A stretch of 64,000 nucleotides of DNA. Source: Manganitrophus sp963718695. Lineage in GTDB: Bacteria > Nitrospirota > Nitrospiria > SBBL01 > Manganitrophaceae. The translations under genes were made by a program, and so were the position numbers. This document shows, piece after piece, positions 54,451-63,033 of the stretch; the first letter of the stretch is position 1, and every line of letters begins with the position of its first letter. Location: the NCBI GenBank assembly GCA_963718695.1, contig OY970371.1, forward strand, positions 3,968,001 to 4,032,000, written 5' to 3'. Under the pieces are notes generated by a model. The model was not told the DNA's origin. It saw only the letters and a program-made list of their open reading frames with translations, and ran no database searches.

Positions 54451-56190
54451 ATGGTTTTAGCTTTGAAAAAGAGAAGCAGATTTTTAATTGATGCGCGGTT
54501 GATGTTCATCCTCGCGGCGCTCTTCTTGACCCTCGGCTGCGGGGGAGGCGGGGGTGGAGGAGAAGGAACGGCCACCACAGAGCTTCCTTCCACGCCGCCG
54601 GCCAACCCGCCGGCCGAAGTCTTACCGACTTCGCCGGGATCGCTCTCGGTCGAACCGGAGGAGGCCCGGCTGCCGGTGGGAGGGCAGCAGCATTTTTCGG
54701 CGGCGACCGATTCTCTCTCCGATTCGGAGGTGATCTGGCGCATTCAGGAAGGGGACGCGGGGGGATCGATTTCGGGTGACGGGGTCTATACCGCTCCCGC
54801 TCAACCCGGTACGTACCATGTCATTGCCATCAACAACACCGACCGATCATTAAGCGCCACCGCCGCCGTAACGGTCATTTCACAGGGATCGGTCCGGGTT
54901 CAGCCCGCAAATCGTTTCGTCGGTCCGGGTGGGAAGCAGCGTTTCTCCGCCGAGGTCATTGAGGCCCCCGACAAGACGGTTGCATGGAGCGTTGCGGAGC
55001 AAAATGGGGGGAGCATCTCGGAAGAGGGGGACTACACCGCTCCCACCGCGGCGGGAACCTATCATGTGGTGGCGACCGGTCGATCCGATCGCTCTTTGGA
55101 AGGGCGGGCGACGGTGACCGTCTCCTCACTTCTCCCGAAGGAGATCGTCTGCAATGTCTCTCCTCGGCTTCCTTATCTTGCTTGGATTTCCTCCGACTCC
55201 GCCGTGATCGCCTGGCGATGCAATCCGAACGGGTCAGTTCATTGGGGGGAGGGACAGGGGCGAGACCAGACCCTCGATGAGCAAAATGGGCAAAATGGGA
55301 AGGATCAACACTTCGCGCGGCTCACCCATCTGACCCCTGGAACGACCTACTCCTATGAGGTGGAGGTGAACGGCGTACGTCTCGGCGAAGTGGCGACCTT
55401 TACGACTGCGCCGGCGCAGGGGAGCGAGGCCTCCTTTATCGCCTTCGCCGACAGTGGTTCGGGGACGATCCACCAGAAGCGCTTGGCTGAGGTGATGAAG
55501 CGGGTATCATTTGATTTTGCGTTGATTGCGGGGGACGTAATCTACGACAAGGGGGCGGATGCCGATTACGATCCGCGCTATTTCCGTCCGTATGGGGAGA
55601 TGATCAAACATCTTCCGTTCTTCCCGGTTCCAGGCAACCACGACATTGTCACCGAATCCGGGGCGCCCTTCCGGCGAAACTTCTACCTTCCGAAGGGAAA
55701 CTTTTATTATGATTTTTTCTGGGGTGATATCCATGTAATCGGTCTCGACAGCAACAAGGTGACCGACCGGACGCAAAAGGCATGGCTCGAGACGGCACTA
55801 AAGGCTCCCGCGCGATGGAAAATCGTCTACTTCCACCATCCCGCTTTTAGTGCCGCGGAATATGGAGACACCCCCTCGGTTCAAATGCAATGGGTTCCTC
55901 TCTTTGAACAATACGGGGTTGATCTCGTCATCAACGGCCATGCCCACGGTTATGAGCGGACCGTTCCGATCAATGGGGTCACTTATATCGTGACCGGCGG
56001 GGGAGGCGCGCCTCTTTATCCGGTCGGACGGAACGAGCGGACCGTCATCTCAAGCTCGACTTATGAGTTTGTTTCGGTCGATGTGACCGCAAATGCGATG
56101 ATATTGAAGGCGCTCGATGCAGCAGGAGAGGTGATCGATCAGTTCCAGATCGACAAGCCGGATCAAACCGGCGGCGCACCCCTCTCTTAA
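54451..56190 (+). CDS. Lipoprotein metallophosphoesterase with Ig-like domains
   Basis: A 579-residue lipoprotein. The signal LMFILAALFLTLGCGGGGGG has a lipobox (TLGC). Two bacterial Ig-like domains (LSVEPEEARLPVGGQQHFSA; VRVQPANRFVGPGGKQRFSA) precede a purple-acid-phosphatase-type Fn3 domain (VHWGEGQG..., GTTYSYEVEVNG). The catalytic domain carries IAFADSGSG, FALIAGDVIYDKG, FPVPGNHDIV, YFHHPAFSA and GHAHGYERT: the D, GDxxY, GNHD and GHxHxYER metal-ligand motifs. A secreted phosphatase, perhaps for phosphate scavenging. Confidence 0.88.
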   Translation: MVLALKKRSRFLIDARLMFILAALFLTLGCGGGGGGGEGTATTELPSTPPANPPAEVLPTSPGSLSVEPEEARLPVGGQQHFSAATDSLSDSEVIWRIQEGDAGGSISGDGVYTAPAQPGTYHVIAINNTDRSLSATAAVTVISQGSVRVQPANRFVGPGGKQRFSAEVIEAPDKTVAWSVAEQNGGSISEEGDYTAPTAAGTYHVVATGRSDRSLEGRATVTVSSLLPKEIVCNVSPRLPYLAWISSDSAVIAWRCNPNGSVHWGEGQGRDQTLDEQNGQNGKDQHFARLTHLTPGTTYSYEVEVNGVRLGEVATFTTAPAQGSEASFIAFADSGSGTIHQKRLAEVMKRVSFDFALIAGDVIYDKGADADYDPRYFRPYGEMIKHLPFFPVPGNHDIVTESGAPFRRNFYLPKGNFYYDFFWGDIHVIGLDSNKVTDRTQKAWLETALKAPARWKIVYFHHPAFSAAEYGDTPSVQMQWVPLFEQYGVDLVINGHAHGYERTVPINGVTYIVTGGGGAPLYPVGRNERTVISSSTYEFVSVDVTANAMILKALDAAGEVIDQFQIDKPDQTGGAPLS

Positions 56191-56203
56191 ACGGCCTGCA
56201 GAA

Positions 56204-56240
56204 CTCAAACGGGAGGGGAAGTGCCCCTCCCCTGTTTGAG
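56204..56240. terminator. Convergent terminator-like hairpin
   Basis: CTCAAAC-GGGAGGGG pairs with CCCCTCCC-CT-GTTTGAG across 37 bp, between the phosphoesterase stop and the convergent small membrane gene. It extends into the last codons of the latter. There is no long T-run, so it may be a weak bidirectional end. Confidence 0.5.
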
Positions 56241-56582
56241 CAGGAAGAGGATATAGGCGCCGGTAAGCTGAAGCCCTCCCAGGGCCACCAGGTAAATCCC
56301 CGGGCCGATCGGATAGCGATTCTGGTAAAAGGTATAGAGATCGAGCGCAGAAATAATCAGGATTAAAAAGCCGATCAGTCCATAAATCCAGTAAAAGCGC
56401 CCCCGCTTCTGGAGAAGTTGGTAAGAGGCGGCAATCAAACCGATGAGGGCCAAGCCCAACGCAATCTTACCATCCATCATGTCGATCCCCCGAAGACCGA
56501 CGACGAATAGACCCGGATGAAGCCACGGAAGCACGCAGCCGAGCGCAACCAGGAATGTATTGAATAAAATATAATAGAGCAT
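56205..56582 (-). CDS. Small membrane protein (four helices)
   Basis: A 125-residue protein starting MLYYILFNTFLVALGCVLPW after GGAAGGGAGAGAGG. Helices include FLVALGCVLPWLHPGLFVVG, ALGLALIGLIAASYQLLQ, IYGLIGFLILIISALDLY and YLVALGGLQLTGAYILFLL. No family recognised. Confidence 0.55.
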   Translation of the reverse strand: MLYYILFNTFLVALGCVLPWLHPGLFVVGLRGIDMMDGKIALGLALIGLIAASYQLLQKRGRFYWIYGLIGFLILIISALDLYTFYQNRYPIGPGIYLVALGGLQLTGAYILFLLKQGRGTSPPV

Positions 56583-56850
56583 CCTCTCTCCCTTCCGACA
56601 AGCCGGAACATTATAATCAAATTGCAATAAAATGCAAAATAAATGCAAGCTTCGACGCATTCCAGCCCGCCGATCCGGCGCGGCCCGTAAAGGGAATGTT
56701 AAAATTTTGTAAAACCACCGGTACACTCCTTGCAAATCACCCTTCCTGTTCACAAGCGGCGTTCCTTCTAACCAAAAGAGGTTATCGCGACGAGAGGAGC
56801 CCCGTTCTTTTCACTTCTTAATAGCCCCCACATTCCATGAGGTAATCGTG

Positions 56851-57984
56851 ATGTTTCAAAGTGCATTGAAGAAGGATCTGCCGCTACAGGCGGCCCAACG
56901 GAGCCGAAAAGATTCCACACTGGCATGCCCTCATTGCTTTATTCCCCTTCCGCAGGACGGCACCCTTTCCTGCAAAGAGTGCCGATTCACCTGGAAAGAG
57001 GTCGACGGGATCCCCTGTTTTGCGGCAAGTGATTACTATTGGGGAGAGATCCCGGAAAAAGAGATGATTCAGATCAACGATCTGGCCCGAAAAACCGGCT
57101 GGAAAAAGGCGCTCGATCAAAAGGTCGCCAAGGCTTATCCGAGCATCTACGATTACATGACCGATGAGGCGAGGGCCGATTTCCGGTTTATCCTTCCCCT
57201 CCTTCCCCATTCAAAGGTGCTCGATGTCGGTGCCGGCTTCGGAACGATCTCCTTCGGCCTGCAGCCGCACTGCGGCTCGATCACGGCGGTGGAGCTGATT
57301 GCGGAACGGGCCAAATTCATCGAAACCCGCCGGGCGCAAGAAGGGCTCGACAACATGGAGGTGGCGATCGCCAGCGGGCTGAACCTCCCCTTCGCGCCGG
57401 AAACATTTGATTTTATTATCGTGAACGGTTATCTGGAATGGGTCGGGTTGGCCGACTACAATGAAAATCCGCGCGTCCTTCAGAAACGTTTCCTGGAGCA
57501 GCTCCATCGCCTGCTCAAGCCGGGGGGAGCGATCTACATCGGCATTGAAAACCGTTTCGGTTTTGACAATTTTTTAGGTGAAAAGGATCACAGCGGATTG
57601 AAGTACACCAGCCTGATGCCCCGATGGATGGCCGACCTTTGCTGCCGGTTTTACATCAAGCAACCCTACCGGGTCAGCCGCGCATACAGCAGCTATCGGA
57701 CCTACACCTACGGGAAGGGGGGCTATCGAAAACTGCTGGAGGAGTCGGGATTCGTCGAAAACCAGTTTTTTATGCCGGTCCCGGGGTATAACCGGCCGGT
57801 CGAGCTGGTGTCGCTCGATCATCCCTCGCCGCTGCGGTTTTATCTGAACCACGCGATCTCCCCGAGCTCTCGGTTAGGGAAAATCAAGAAGAAGCTCGCC
57901 CTTATGGGGACATCGCTCGGCGTCACCTCTTTTTTCTCCCCTCATTTCAGCATCGTTGCTTGGAAGGAAGGACCCTATGCTTAA
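56851..57984 (+). CDS. Class I methyltransferase with N-terminal zinc ribbon
   Basis: A 377-residue SAM-dependent methyltransferase. The N-terminus has LACPHCFIPLPQDGTLSCKE, CRFTWKEVDGIPCF, a Trm112-like zinc ribbon fused in front. Motif I is SKVLDVGAGFGTISFGLQPH; FDFIIVNGYLEWV and HRLLKPGGAIYIGIENRFGF are motifs II/III. The C-terminal 100 residues are family-specific (YSSYRTYTYGKGGYRKLLEE). Directly followed by a phosphotransferase-like gene overlapping by eight bases, so they probably act in one pathway, likely on an envelope or nucleoside-sugar substrate. Confidence 0.75.
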   Translation: MFQSALKKDLPLQAAQRSRKDSTLACPHCFIPLPQDGTLSCKECRFTWKEVDGIPCFAASDYYWGEIPEKEMIQINDLARKTGWKKALDQKVAKAYPSIYDYMTDEARADFRFILPLLPHSKVLDVGAGFGTISFGLQPHCGSITAVELIAERAKFIETRRAQEGLDNMEVAIASGLNLPFAPETFDFIIVNGYLEWVGLADYNENPRVLQKRFLEQLHRLLKPGGAIYIGIENRFGFDNFLGEKDHSGLKYTSLMPRWMADLCCRFYIKQPYRVSRAYSSYRTYTYGKGGYRKLLEESGFVENQFFMPVPGYNRPVELVSLDHPSPLRFYLNHAISPSSRLGKIKKKLALMGTSLGVTSFFSPHFSIVAWKEGPYA

Positions 57985-59001
57985 AGAGATCGAAAAAGTC
58001 ATTGTTGAAAACGGGCCCCGCTGGGAGGTTCCTTTTTTCCCCCCCGCGCCCTCTACTTTACCAAAACGGCGGGATCGAAGAAAAACCCCACCGGACAGCC
58101 GGTGGTCTTCTTGGCCTTCGATCAGAACGGCTCCACGCCGAGATGGGTGGTCAAGGTTTCTCGGAATCGCCAGACCATCTCGATGCTGACACAAGAGTAT
58201 GAAAATCTGCTCTATTTTTATCACCGGCTCTCCCCCTCCTTTCGATCGACGATCCCCAAGCCGCTCTTGAGTCGGGAAGATCCGGGGCGGTTTCTTTTTG
58301 TCGAGTCGGGACTCAAAGGGAAGAGTTTTCCCTCCGTGGCGAAGCCCGAAGAAGGGGTTGCGCACCAAAAGGAGATCGGAAGAATGATCGAGAGCGTTCT
58401 GGCCTGGCTGCTGCAATTCCAGAAGGAGACGCAGAACGGGACGGTGGAGATCACCGACGCCTGGATTGAAGAAGAGGTTAGGGGGCCGATTGAGCAATAT
58501 CGCTCGCTTTATCCGGTGGAGGCTTCGGAGGAGCGCTTTTTAAACGATCATTTAAAAGGCTGGGACGAGTGGAGGCGAACCGCGATCCCGCTCACCGGCC
58601 ATCACGGTGATTTCTGGCTCGGGAACATGCTCGCCGAAGGTCCTTCCCTTTCGATGTGCGATTGGAGTTTCTCCCAAAAGGAGGGATGGCCGTTTGATGA
58701 TCTCTTCTTCTTTCTCTCATCTCTTCCGGTCGGGAAAGAGGAGGGAGATCCCCTTCTTTCCTTCGAGAACCTCTTCTTCAAGGAGCATTGGTTCCGTCGC
58801 CAAGTTCAAGAGATGATGGTCCATTTCTTCTTCCAATGGAAGTTGAGCCCCCGGCTCTTTTACCAGTTCTTCCCCCTTTTCTTGATCAAATCATCGATTC
58901 GGGAATCGGGACAGTATCATCTTCATGCGCTTCGGAATCCTCTTTGGAGAGAGCGATTGCGCTTCTTGATTGCAAATCGGTCCCGCCTGATGGAAATTTA
59001 A
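57977..59001 (+). pseudogene. APH/choline-kinase-like phosphotransferase with a frameshift at T6C7
   Basis: The start MLKEIEKVIVENGPRWEVPF is in one frame and the rest (PPRALYFTKTAGSKKNPTGQ, then VVFLAFDQNGSTPRWVVKVS) in the -1 frame. The switch is at T6 (58033-58038) C7 (58039-58045). The zero frame reads CCT TTT TTC, an exact T-TTT-TTC slippery heptamer, and a -1 slip continues as CCC CCC CGC GCC CTC TAC. Catalytic motifs are intact: ITGHHGDFWLGNMLAE-type HGD loop (LTGHHGDFWLGNM) and CDWSFSQKEGWPFDD. So the product is either made by slipping, or one base is missing. Confidence 0.7.
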
Positions 59002-59045
59002 CCGGATCGGTCCCGGGAGCCCTCCTTCATCACCGGAGAGAGGGC

Positions 59046-60101
59046 TTACACGGGAGTGACAAACGCCTCGGTTCGATCCTTTCCGAGGCGTTTTGCTTGG
59101 TAGAGGGCCGAATCGGCGGCCCGGATCAGATCATCAACCGTTGCAACGGTCCGGCCGGGAAAGGTCGCCACGCCGAGGCTGAGGGTGATCCTCTTCGTCC
59201 GATTTGTTTCGCCGTAAGAATGTGTTCGCACCGCTTGGCGGATACGCTCTCCTTCTTGGTAAGCGCCGGCCAGGTCGGTCTGAGGGAGGATGATGACAAA
59301 TTCCTCTCCCCCGTAACGCGCCAGGAAATCGGTCTTCCGGATCGTCCCTTTGATCACCAACGCCACCTCGCGCAAAATCGTATCCCCTCTTCGGTGGCCG
59401 TAGGTATCGTTGACCCATTTAAAGTCATCAATATCGAGCAAGATGCAGGAGAGGGAGAGATTGTAGCGAATCGCCCGATTGAACTCTTCTTCCATCCGGG
59501 CGCTGAAGTAGCGATGATTGTAGGTATCGGTGAGAAAATCAATCATCGCCAGCCGCTCCAAGTCGCTCTTCTCTTGGAGGAGGCTTTCATAGTGGTGGGC
59601 GTTTCGAATGGCGCTCGGCGCCAACTGAGCCACCCAGGCCGAAAACTGGAGCTCCTGAGGAGTGAAGGTGCGGGCGCCCGAGACCCTCAAGATCAGATTC
59701 CCAAGGACCTTCTCTCCTTGAATCAGAGGATGAATCAGAATCGAGCCGAGGGAGACGCCCCGCAGCACTTCCTCGAAGGGAGCCAGCAGGGCATGTTGGA
59801 AGACATCGGGGATGAAGATCGGTTGACGTGCGTGGACCGCATGAACGATTTCAGGGTACTTTTTTAGATCGAGAGGGATCCGTTTTGCTTCCGATGTTTC
59901 GTGTGTCGCGACGACATAGGCGGTTTCCTTTCGCTCATCGACAAAAATGATCGAGCAGCGGACCACGTCCATCCGGCTCGCGATTTCGCGAACGACCTGA
60001 TAGAGAACTTCATTAAATCGTCGGGCCTGAAAGAGATTTGTGGCAGTTTGGAGCAATGCTTGCCAGGGTTCGCTCTCCGGCGCGTTGCTGACGTTGTCCA
60101 T
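59046..60101 (-). CDS. GAF-GGDEF diguanylate cyclase
   Basis: A 351-residue protein. The GAF domain is residues 15-170 (VLYQVVREIASRMDVVRCSI, LGSILIHPLIQGEKVLGNLI). The GGDEF domain has LAMIDFLTDTYNHRYFSARM and TDFLARYGGEEFVIILPQ; the active site is GGEEF and RKTD gives an I-site. Active c-di-GMP synthesis is likely, regulated by GAF binding. Convergent with the phosphotransferase gene (a short stem, AGCCCTC/GAGGGCT, at 59018-59046). Confidence 0.92.
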   Translation of the reverse strand: MDNVSNAPESEPWQALLQTATNLFQARRFNEVLYQVVREIASRMDVVRCSIIFVDERKETAYVVATHETSEAKRIPLDLKKYPEIVHAVHARQPIFIPDVFQHALLAPFEEVLRGVSLGSILIHPLIQGEKVLGNLILRVSGARTFTPQELQFSAWVAQLAPSAIRNAHHYESLLQEKSDLERLAMIDFLTDTYNHRYFSARMEEEFNRAIRYNLSLSCILLDIDDFKWVNDTYGHRRGDTILREVALVIKGTIRKTDFLARYGGEEFVIILPQTDLAGAYQEGERIRQAVRTHSYGETNRTKRITLSLGVATFPGRTVATVDDLIRAADSALYQAKRLGKDRTEAFVTPV

Positions 60102-60185
60102 TGAATCGGTTTAGAGATGGTTTAAAACAAGACCGCAGGAGACCCTCGTCGTCAATCTCCGGGCGGTACGGAGCGGGAAGGATTT

Positions 60186-60938
60186 TTAAATCGCCGGATG
60201 GGTCCCTTCCCCTTTCACATCCGCCTGTGACGGTATCCCCGGCGGCAAGGTTCGTTCTTTCAGGGCGAAAATAGCGGCTTGGACGCGGTTATTCAGATGT
60301 AGTTTTTTAAGAATGTGGCGCAGGTGAATTTTGACCGTGTGCTCCGAGATTCCCAAGGTCGCTCCGATCTCTTTATTGCTGGCGCCTTCGCCGAGACAAC
60401 TGAGGATCTCCCGCTCTCTTGGAGTCAGGGGACCATGGTTTGTGGTGGGAGCCGAGGAGGTGATATAGGGGGAGGTAAAGAGTTTCGAGGCCATCTGCCG
60501 GGGCAAAACCACCTCCCCGCGATGGACCAGAGAGACGCATTTGTAGAGCTTCTCCGGATCGATGTTTTTGTAGATGAACCCCTTGGCCCCCGCCCGCATC
60601 GCGGCGAAGATGTTCGATTCTTCATCCGAGAGGGCGAGGATAATGATATTGGCGGCGGGATGGGCCTCTCTGATCAGGCCGATTCCCTTGAGGCCGTCGC
60701 AAATCGGCATTTGAGAGTCCATGAGGACCACGTCGGGTTTGAGCTCTTTGGCCCGCTCCGCCGCTTCAATGCCGTGCTGCGCCTCACCGACCACCTTCAT
60801 TCCCTTTTGAAGATGGAAAAGAGAGATCAGACCTTTTCGTGTGAGGGCTTCATCATCAACGATGAGGAGGCGGATCTCGCTTCGAACGAGGGCAAGATGG
60901 GATTTTTTGACTGCAGTTTCTCTCATTTTTTTAGACAC
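60186..60938 (-). CDS. NarL/FixJ-type response regulator
   Basis: A 250-residue two-domain regulator. Receiver: RLLIVDDEALTRKGLISLFH, phospho-acceptor in DVVLMDSQMPICDGLKGIGL, Lys in KGFIYKNIDP. LuxR-type helix-turn-helix: LTPREREILSCLGEGASNKE, IGATLGISEHTVKIHLRHIL, KKLHLNNRVQAAIFAL. No adjacent histidine kinase is present. It follows the GAF-GGDEF gene on the same strand. Confidence 0.93.
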   Translation of the reverse strand: MSKKMRETAVKKSHLALVRSEIRLLIVDDEALTRKGLISLFHLQKGMKVVGEAQHGIEAAERAKELKPDVVLMDSQMPICDGLKGIGLIREAHPAANIIILALSDEESNIFAAMRAGAKGFIYKNIDPEKLYKCVSLVHRGEVVLPRQMASKLFTSPYITSSAPTTNHGPLTPREREILSCLGEGASNKEIGATLGISEHTVKIHLRHILKKLHLNNRVQAAIFALKERTLPPGIPSQADVKGEGTHPAI

Positions 60939-61076
60939 TTTATAAAATTTCCTTCTGTGTTTAAGATATATGAAATCTTATGGGCGAGTCAAGCTTTCCA
61001 TTAGAGCCGGATTTGACCCCATCTTCCCGACCATGTTATGATTTTTTGTTTATTCATTTATAACAAGGTTATAACC

Positions 61077-62156
61077 ATGCTGACACTGCCTTTACAATTC
61101 CAACATCGACAACGGGGCGGCCGCTTCGTCCCTTATGGCGAGTGGGAGCTTCCGTCCGATTATGGAGATGCTTTTTCGGAATATCAGATTGTCCGGCAAA
61201 AGGTCGGCGTGGCCGATCTGTCGCATCAGACACCTTTCCTCATTACCGGGAAAGACCGAATCCCTTTTCTCCAAAATATCATCAGCAATGATCTCAATCC
61301 GTTGGAGCAGGGAAGAGGACTCTATACGACCCTTCTGACCGCCAAAGGGAGGGTCCTCTCGGACTTCCATCTTTATCGGCTCCCCGATGCCCTGCTGATG
61401 GATGTGGAGTGGACGAATGCAAAGAACACGTTCGATCAGCTGATGCGATTTAAATTCCGATCCCAGATTAAGATGGAAACTCCCGCTTGGGGACGGCTCC
61501 TCGTTTCGGGTCCGCAGGCCCGGCCGCTCCTGGAGACGCTCTTCGGTTCTGTTCCGATGAATGATGAGCACTCGTTTTTTCAAACCGAAAGCGACGGAGC
61601 GACCCTCCTTTGCGTCAAACAATCGACGACGGGAGGGGAGGACTACCATCTTTACCTTCCGATGGAGGGGTTAGAAAAGCTTTGGGAGCGCCTTTTCTCT
61701 GCGGGGGGCGCGTTCGGCCTTCAACCTTTCGGCCAATCGGCCCTCGAAATTCTCCGGATCGAGGCCGGAAAACTCCGGTATGGCATCGACATCGACGAGC
61801 ATATCATTCCGATTGAAGCCGGCCTTGAGAAAGAGGCGATCAGTTATACCAAAGGTTGCTATCCCGGCCAAGAGGTCATGGCCCGAATCCAGACCTATGG
61901 CCATGTGAACAAGCAGCTGATGGGGTTAACGATCGAGGGATCAGTGCTTCCCAAAAGAGAAGACAAAATCTTCCAGGGAGAAAAGGAACTAGGATGGATC
62001 ACCAGTGCCACCTGGTCTCCGGCTGCGGGGAAGGTGATTGCGATGGGTTATGTGCGGCCTCAGATCGCAATTCCCGGAACCGAAGTCGAGGTGGAGATCG
62101 CTCAAAGCCGCAAAACCGCGCAGGTGTCGGCCCTTCCGTTCTACCGTCCCGGATGA
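61077..62156 (+). CDS. ygfZ: YgfZ/GcvT-domain folate-binding protein
   Basis: A 359-residue protein starting MLTLPLQFQHRQRGGRFVPY. Folate-binding N-terminal domain: VGVADLSHQTPFLITGKDRI, FLQNIISNDLNPLEQGRGLY. The YgfZ motif is YTKGCYPGQEVMARIQTYGH, including the conserved Cys, and LGWITSATWSPAAGKVIAMG near the end. YgfZ helps assemble FeS clusters of radical-SAM and other enzymes; the longer frame from 61038 lacks a clear site. Confidence 0.88.
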   Translation: MLTLPLQFQHRQRGGRFVPYGEWELPSDYGDAFSEYQIVRQKVGVADLSHQTPFLITGKDRIPFLQNIISNDLNPLEQGRGLYTTLLTAKGRVLSDFHLYRLPDALLMDVEWTNAKNTFDQLMRFKFRSQIKMETPAWGRLLVSGPQARPLLETLFGSVPMNDEHSFFQTESDGATLLCVKQSTTGGEDYHLYLPMEGLEKLWERLFSAGGAFGLQPFGQSALEILRIEAGKLRYGIDIDEHIIPIEAGLEKEAISYTKGCYPGQEVMARIQTYGHVNKQLMGLTIEGSVLPKREDKIFQGEKELGWITSATWSPAAGKVIAMGYVRPQIAIPGTEVEVEIAQSRKTAQVSALPFYRPG

Positions 62157-62202
62157 GCGTTTTCTTATCTTCTATATATAAGTAAAAAGTCGGAGGAGCA
62201 GG

Positions 62203-62478
62203 ATGAAATTTGTCATGATTGGGCTGGATGGTCCGGAAGGGTCTGATTTAAGAAAACGTCTTCGCCCGTCCCACTTGGAGCGTCTGGAGAAATTAGCGGT
62301 TGAAAAGAAGTTGCTTCTGGCGGGTCCTTTTGGGGACAAAAGTGGAAGTCTCATCGTCTTTGAGGCCGGCTCTTTAGAAGAGGCCGTCGCTTGGGGTGAG
62401 GCAGACCCGTATGTCTCAGGAGGGGTCTTTTCCCGTTACGAGATCAAACCGTTTATGCAGGTTTTTCCAAAAGAATAA
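62203..62478 (+). CDS. YciI-like protein
   Basis: A 91-residue dimeric alpha/beta-barrel protein: KFVMIGLDGPEGSDLRKRLR, HLERLEKLAVEKKLLLAGPF, GSLIVFEAGSLEEAVAWGEA and DPYVSGGVFSRYEIKPF. The H...L....G.l..aGP pattern and DPyv..gv are typical of YciI. Enzymatic role unproven. CGGAGGAGCAGG precedes ATG. Confidence 0.88.
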   Translation: MKFVMIGLDGPEGSDLRKRLRPSHLERLEKLAVEKKLLLAGPFGDKSGSLIVFEAGSLEEAVAWGEADPYVSGGVFSRYEIKPFMQVFPKE

Positions 62479-62511
62479 TGCGGATCATTTCTCAATAGCG
62501 AAGGGGGTCCC

Positions 62512-62847
62512 GTGTCGAGTCAGAAAAAGAAGGATGAAACCATTTTGCTCGAATTCTCCATGTCTCCGCTTACCCAAGGAGAGAGTGTGAGTGAGTATGT
62601 CTCCCGGTCCTTGGAGATCATCGACAAGAGCGGCTTGGAGTATCGCCTCAATCCCATGGGGACGGTGATCGAAGGCCCTTGGGAAGAGGTGCTCGGCGTT
62701 GTGAAGGCCTGCTGGGAGCGAATGAAGGAGGATTGCGACCGTGTTTCGACGGTGATCAAAATCGATTATCGGAAGGGGAAAACAGGCCGCCTCAGGAGCA
62801 AAGTGGAAAGCGTTGAAAAGACACTCGGACGAAAACTGAAGACTTAG
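62512..62847 (+). CDS. MTH1187-family (YqgV) thiamine-binding protein
   Basis: A 111-residue ferredoxin-like protein with GTG start 62512: LLEFSMSPLTQGESVSEYVS, RSLEIIDKSGLEYRLNPMGT and VIEGPWEEVLGVVKACWERM match the MTH1187/DUF77 family ('EFsm.PL..gEsvs.yVa', 'y.l.pMGT.iEG.w.ev'). Family members bind thiamine-type ligands; role in metabolism is unclear. Confidence 0.88.
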   Translation: MSSQKKKDETILLEFSMSPLTQGESVSEYVSRSLEIIDKSGLEYRLNPMGTVIEGPWEEVLGVVKACWERMKEDCDRVSTVIKIDYRKGKTGRLRSKVESVEKTLGRKLKT

Positions 62848-62850
62848 TTA

Positions 62851-63033
62851 TTAAGGATCGGAGCAGTCGCGTTTGAAACCGCACCGCCGGCAGATCAGCT
62901 TGCAGTGAAGATCGAGCATCTCCGCTCCGCAAAGATCACACAGATAGATCTTCTCGGCAGGTTTATCCATCTTCTGCGGAACTTCTTTGGAGAGAGCTGA
63001 TTGGCGTCTTATGCCGACTTCATCGATGCTCAT
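62851..63033 (-). CDS. Small zinc-ribbon protein
   Basis: A 60-residue protein with YLCDLCGAEMLDLHCKLICR and RCGFKRDCSDP: C..C and CxxC pairs of a zinc ribbon. It starts at 63033 overlapping the stop of the lipoprotein gene as ATGA. Confidence 0.65.
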   Translation of the reverse strand: MSIDEVGIRRQSALSKEVPQKMDKPAEKIYLCDLCGAEMLDLHCKLICRRCGFKRDCSDP

